A DNA stretch of 7,482 nt. Source: Thermomicrobiales bacterium. Lineage in GTDB: Bacteria; Chloroflexota; Chloroflexia; Thermomicrobiales; UBA6265. Shown here one piece after another: positions 5,323 to 7,482 of this stretch. The notes under the pieces are model-generated. The model ran no database searches. It worked only from the letters and a program-made list of their open reading frames with translations, and was not told the DNA's origin. The translations under genes and the position numbers were made by a program. Each line of letters starts with the position of its first letter. The first letter of the stretch is position 1. The stretch spans positions 1 to 7,482 of the forward strand of contig JAICJJ010000122.1 of assembly GCA_025928535.1 (NCBI GenBank), written 5' to 3'.

Positions 5323-5336
5323 GGAGCGCGCGCTCC
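5323..5336. other. 14-bp perfect palindrome upstream of the amidohydrolase gene
   Basis: GGAGCGCGCGCTCC is fully self-complementary. It lies in the 118-bp gap between the HIT gene stop and the amidohydrolase start. It could be an operator or a small hairpin (5-bp stem, 4-nt loop). Self-complementary GC runs arise easily in DNA this rich in GC. Confidence 0.3.
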
Positions 5337-5403
5337 GCCGGTGAGTGTACGGCAGGTTGGCGGGGAAGGGCGGGTTGGCGGCCAGCGGTGGGAGGAAATC
5401 CGT

Positions 5404-5829
5404 TCAAGGCAGCGCGGCGCGGAGGCGGGAGGCGATGGCGTCGAGGTCGGCGCGCGACGGGTGGGCGATCCCGCCTTCGACGATGCGAAAACCGTCGCCT
5501 GCGAAGCGGGGGAAGACATGGAGGTGGACGTGAAACACCTCCTGCCCCGCCGCTTCGCCGTCCGCCAGAAAAAAGTTGACGCCTTCGCAGCGGAGCCCGG
5601 ACGACCGCAGCGCGGCGGCGGCCTGCATCGCGACGACGAACAACCGGGCTCCATCCGCTGGATCGGGATTCGCCAGCGTCGACGCGTGCCGTTTCGGGAT
5701 CACGAGCAGGTGGCCGGGGGTCACGGGGTTGATGTCGAGGAAGGCGAGCGTGGCAGCGTCGTCATGGATGACGCTGGCCGGCGCCGCGCCCGCGACGATC
5801 GCGCAGAAAATGCAATTGTGCTGCGCCAT
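5404..5829 (-). CDS. HIT-family nucleotide hydrolase/transferase
   Basis: This is a complete single-domain protein of 141 residues. HIT proteins hydrolyse or transfer nucleotides from substrates such as adenosine phosphoramidates or dinucleoside polyphosphates, using a nucleotidyl-histidine intermediate. The N-terminus CIFCAIV (C6, C9) is the zinc-type half-site of the HINT branch. LDINPVTPGHLLVIPKRH (31-48) is the conserved nucleotide-binding segment. The signature HVHLHVFPR (100-108) supplies H100, H102 and the nucleophilic H104. The start ATG 5827-5829 has an ideal GGGGAGG about 8 nt upstream. The gene reads toward the amidohydrolase, 118 bp apart, and may be co-transcribed with it. It is probably a housekeeping enzyme; the substrate is unknown. 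Confidence 0.93.
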   Translation of the reverse strand: MAQHNCIFCAIVAGAAPASVIHDDAATLAFLDINPVTPGHLLVIPKRHASTLANPDPADGARLFVVAMQAAAALRSSGLRCEGVNFFLADGEAAGQEVFHVHLHVFPRFAGDGFRIVEGGIAHPSRADLDAIASRLRAALP

Positions 5830-5894
5830 CGTGGTTTCCTCCCCAGCCCGGACGCGTTCCTTCTCCGCCGTCACCGGTCTGCCAGCGTGAGGAT

Positions 5895-5923
5895 ATCCGG
5901 AAATCGCCGGCGCAAATCCGGAT
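5895..5923. promoter_or_regulatory. Nested inverted repeat upstream of the HIT gene
   Basis: ATCCGGA (5895-5901) and TCCGGAT (5917-5923) flank a central palindrome CGCCGGCG (5905-5912). A GGATATCC palindrome (5891-5898) overlaps the left arm. It sits 66-94 nt before the HIT start, a reasonable place for an operator. No bound regulator can be named. Confidence 0.28.
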
Positions 5924-5983
5924 CGGTCGATCGTGGCAGGCGGGAACGTCACGATCCCGAACCGCCGACCGCACGACGCGGGC

Positions 5984-6361
5984 TCAGTCCTGATGGTCGG
6001 GGGCGAGCCAGGCGCCGAAGAGGACGCCGAACCCGTCCGGATCGGCGATGGTGAAGTCGCGCAAGCCGTACGGGCGATCGGCGATCGGCGCGACGATCGG
6101 GACGCCCGATTCCTGGACGCGCGCCCAGATGGCGTCGACATCCGGCGTCATCACCCGGACGTTGGCGACCGGCGCGGACGGCGGCGTCAGGTCGGGTCGC
6201 TCATCGAGGAAGAGCGCGCAGTCGTCCCAGGCGAGGATGACGAATTCGCCGCGGTCTTCCCGGACGACGAAGCCGAGCCGTTCGTAGAAATCCCGCGAGC
6301 GCGCGGCATCGCGAACGAAGACCTCGACGACCAATTGCTGCGTCGGATCGGCGTACGGCAT
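5984..6361 (-). CDS. VOC-superfamily (glyoxalase/bleomycin-resistance-like) protein
   Basis: The protein is 125 residues, one VOC module of two beta-alpha-beta-beta-beta units. The first unit shows VVEVFVRDAARSRDFYERLG (11-30), the second ANVRVMTPDVDAIWARVQESG (66-86), ending RDFTIADPDGFGVLFG (101-116). The usual metal-ligand positions look substituted: V11 stands where the first-strand His normally lies and L114 where the DPDGNxIE glutamate lies. Metal catalysis is therefore doubtful, and a ligand-binding or sequestering role is as likely as an enzyme. The start ATG 6359-6361 has AGGAGG 8 nt upstream; an ATG 10 codons further upstream lacks such a site. It lies between the EamA and HIT genes on the same strand. 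The specific substrate is unknown. Confidence 0.88.
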   Translation of the reverse strand: MPYADPTQQLVVEVFVRDAARSRDFYERLGFVVREDRGEFVILAWDDCALFLDERPDLTPPSAPVANVRVMTPDVDAIWARVQESGVPIVAPIADRPYGLRDFTIADPDGFGVLFGAWLAPDHQD

Positions 6362-6382
6362 GATCGCTTCCTCCTCGGTAGT

Positions 6383-6401
6383 CCGCTGCAAAATTCAGCG
6401 G
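6383..6401 (-). other. Hairpin between the EamA stop and the VOC ribosome site
   Basis: CCGCTG (6383-6388) pairs with CAGCGG (6396-6401) around an AT-rich 7-nt loop. It occupies much of the 69-bp gap, just upstream of the VOC Shine-Dalgarno. It could be a weak terminator or a leader structure. Confidence 0.3.
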
Positions 6402-6430
6402 CGCCGGCCGCTTCTGCTCTCGGCTTGAAA

Positions 6431-7336
6431 TCACCCTGCCGCCAGGATCGCGCCCGTGGCGACCAGGACGGCTCCGAGCCACACCTGCAGCCCGACCCCT
6501 TCCCGCGCCAAGGCCAGGCCGATGACGACCGACGCTTCCCGCATGGTTGCGACGCGGCCGGCGGCCGACCGCTGGAACGCGAACAACACCAGCAGATAGG
6601 CGGCGACGGTGCCGATCGCGATCAGCACGCCAATGCCGAACGCGCCGCGCAGGCGACCGAGCAGGTGCGGACCGGCCGGATCGTAGCGGAGCCGAACGGC
6701 GAGGAGCGCCCCTTCGATCAGCAGCGTCGCGCCGAGATAGGCCGGCGGCCAGGCGCTTTGCACGGCGCGGGCGTCGATCAGCGAGTAGCCGGCGATCCCG
6801 ACGCCGGCGAGCAAGGCGAAGCCGACCGCGCCACGCTGGGCGTTGCGCCACCCAGCGAGACCGATCAGGCCGAGGCCGCCGGCGAGCGAAATCGCGCCGG
6901 CGAGCGCGAGCGGCGCGGGCGTCTGTCCGAGGACGGCCCACCCGCCGAGCGTGACCAGCAGCGGCGCCGTGCCGCGCCCGATCGGGTAGGCGACGGAAAG
7001 CGCGCCGCGCCGGTAGGCGGCGGCGAGGGCCAGGGCGTAGCCCGTCTGGCAGAGCGCCGAGCCGACGATCAACGGCGCCGTCCCGACGGGAGGCCGAATC
7101 ACGATCGCCGGCAGCAGCGCCACGCCGGCGACCAACCCGGCCACGGTCAGCGCCGCGACCCGGTCGCCTTCGACATGGAGCGCGCGGTTCCAGGCGGCGT
7201 GAATGAACGCGGCCACCGCCACCAGCGCGATCGCGACCGGGTCGATGGCCCGCCCTCCTCGTCTCTTCGCCGCCCCGTCAGCGCCCGCGCCATTGTGGCA
7301 GGTATTCGGCGACCCGATCGCATGCGTGTCCCGCAT
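6431..7336 (-). CDS. EamA/DMT-family membrane transporter
   Basis: This is an inner-membrane protein of about 270-301 residues with ten predicted membrane segments in two EamA halves, consistent with a drug/metabolite exporter. Segments lie near residues 34-50, 61-81, 88-107, 112-134, 140-160, 168-188, 198-214, 230-255, 263-281 and 283-301. Family-like motifs are AYPIGRGTAPLLV (115-127) in the first half and MREASVVIGLALA (264-276) in the second. The start is uncertain. ATG 7334-7336 adds 30 polar residues before the first helix and has no clear ribosome site. A strong GAGGAGGG at 7253-7260 instead stands 7 nt before ATC (7244-7246), directly ahead of the first helix, where no ATG, GTG or TTG exists. 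The substrate is unknown; amino acids or small metabolites are typical for the family. Confidence 0.87.
   Translation of the reverse strand: MRDTHAIGSPNTCHNGAGADGAAKRRGGRAIDPVAIALVAVAAFIHAAWNRALHVEGDRVAALTVAGLVAGVALLPAIVIRPPVGTAPLIVGSALCQTGYALALAAAYRRGALSVAYPIGRGTAPLLVTLGGWAVLGQTPAPLALAGAISLAGGLGLIGLAGWRNAQRGAVGFALLAGVGIAGYSLIDARAVQSAWPPAYLGATLLIEGALLAVRLRYDPAGPHLLGRLRGAFGIGVLIAIGTVAAYLLVLFAFQRSAAGRVATMREASVVIGLALAREGVGLQVWLGAVLVATGAILAAG
7253..7260 (-). promoter_or_regulatory. Strong Shine-Dalgarno inside the EamA reading frame
   Basis: GAGGAGGG on the minus strand is followed after 7 nt by ATC (7244-7246) at the natural N-terminus of the first membrane helix. It suggests a rare AUC start, or a former ATG lost by mutation or sequence error. 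In DNA this GC-rich it could also be chance within codons for Arg and Gly. Confidence 0.35.
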
Positions 7337-7341
7337 CCGGT

Positions 7342-7357
7342 CGGCCGCCTTCGGCCG
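7342..7357 (-). terminator. Possible terminator hairpin after the right-edge gene
   Basis: CGGCCG (7342-7347) and CGGCCG (7352-7357) form a 6-bp GC stem with loop CCTT. It lies between the stop of the right-edge gene and the ATG of the EamA gene. It has no T-run. Confidence 0.3.
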
Positions 7358-7378
7358 CGCCGCATCCCCCCACCCCCG

Positions 7379-7480
7379 TCATCCTGAGTACGCCGACATG
7401 GTTGACGTGTCCGGTTCCGGGATGGGGTAGCAATGGACGAGTTTGACGCGGGCATCGTCGATCCCGAAGCGCCAGGCGAT
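7379..7480 (-). CDS. C-terminal end of an unknown gene entering from the right (partial)
   Basis: On the minus strand one frame reads 33 sense codons from the window edge to TGA at 7379-7381: IAWRFGIDDARVKLVH, then CYPIPEPDTSTMSAYSG. The composition is balanced and protein-like (aromatic and acidic residues, mostly GC-ending codons), unlike the Arg/Pro-rich shadows in the other two frames. It is too short to assign to a family. It ends 42 bp before the furthest upstream EamA start, in the same orientation. Confidence 0.45.
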   Translation of the reverse strand: MAWRFGIDDARVKLVHCYPIPEPDTSTMSAYSG

Positions 7481-7482
7481 GC

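Noticed and set aside
5286..5654. An N-terminal extension of the amidohydrolase (123 codons)
   Set aside because: It overlaps the HIT gene out of frame and is Ser/Pro/Arg-rich. The family begins close to MVDAHLVEAM.
5830..6141. An N-terminal extension of the HIT protein
   Set aside because: It overlaps the VOC gene, is Arg/Ser-rich, and the HIT fold begins at MAQHNCIFC behind a strong ribosome site.
5933..7387. A 484-codon plus-strand open frame across the VOC and EamA genes
   Set aside because: It is dominated by Arg, Gly, Asp and Pro, lies antisense to two well-supported genes, and is typical of shadow frames in high-GC DNA.

Overview
High-GC bacterial DNA with GC-saturated third codon positions, strong GGAGG-type ribosome sites and some GTG starts. 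The mix of N-terminally secreted NTF2-like and twin-arginine/LPXTG proteins with M20 amidohydrolase and EamA transporter genes fits a Thermomicrobia-like Chloroflexota. This placement is inference; the window holds no rRNA, tRNA or marker gene.

Layout, left to right. (1) 1-586, minus: secreted NTF2/SnoaL-like protein broken by an in-frame amber codon at 101-103, with the frame still open to the window edge. (2) 677-1474, minus: a short histidine-kinase-like protein whose H-box histidine is glutamine and whose N, D and G boxes are not recognisable. (3) About 1500-2108: a divergent intergenic region with 11-bp-spaced GTGAA repeats (PHO-box-like) and several hairpins. (4) 2109-2804, plus: a twin-arginine-exported, Ala/Gly-rich repeat protein ending in an LPRTG sorting signal. 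(5) 2830-2861: a long GC hairpin shared by two convergent genes. (6) 2863-3927, minus: D-2-hydroxyacid dehydrogenase. (7) About 3945-4053: a palindromic intergenic element. (8) 4062-7336, minus: M20 amidohydrolase (carbamoylase/allantoate type), HIT hydrolase, VOC protein and EamA transporter. (9) 7379-7482, minus: the probable tail of another gene.

The metabolic genes on the minus strand have ordinary intact motifs and separate ribosome sites. The gaps of 69-154 bp argue for loose co-orientation rather than one tightly coupled operon. A carbamoylase-type amidohydrolase, a hydroxyacid dehydrogenase and a DMT exporter could together handle N-carbamoyl or ureido compounds or amino-acid products, but nothing in the sequence proves a shared pathway.

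The most unusual part is 600-2860. It pairs a catalytically degenerate histidine-kinase homologue with a divergently transcribed, sortase-anchored repeat protein, separated by a region carrying response-regulator-like direct repeats. No tRNA, rRNA, CRISPR array or transposase was found.
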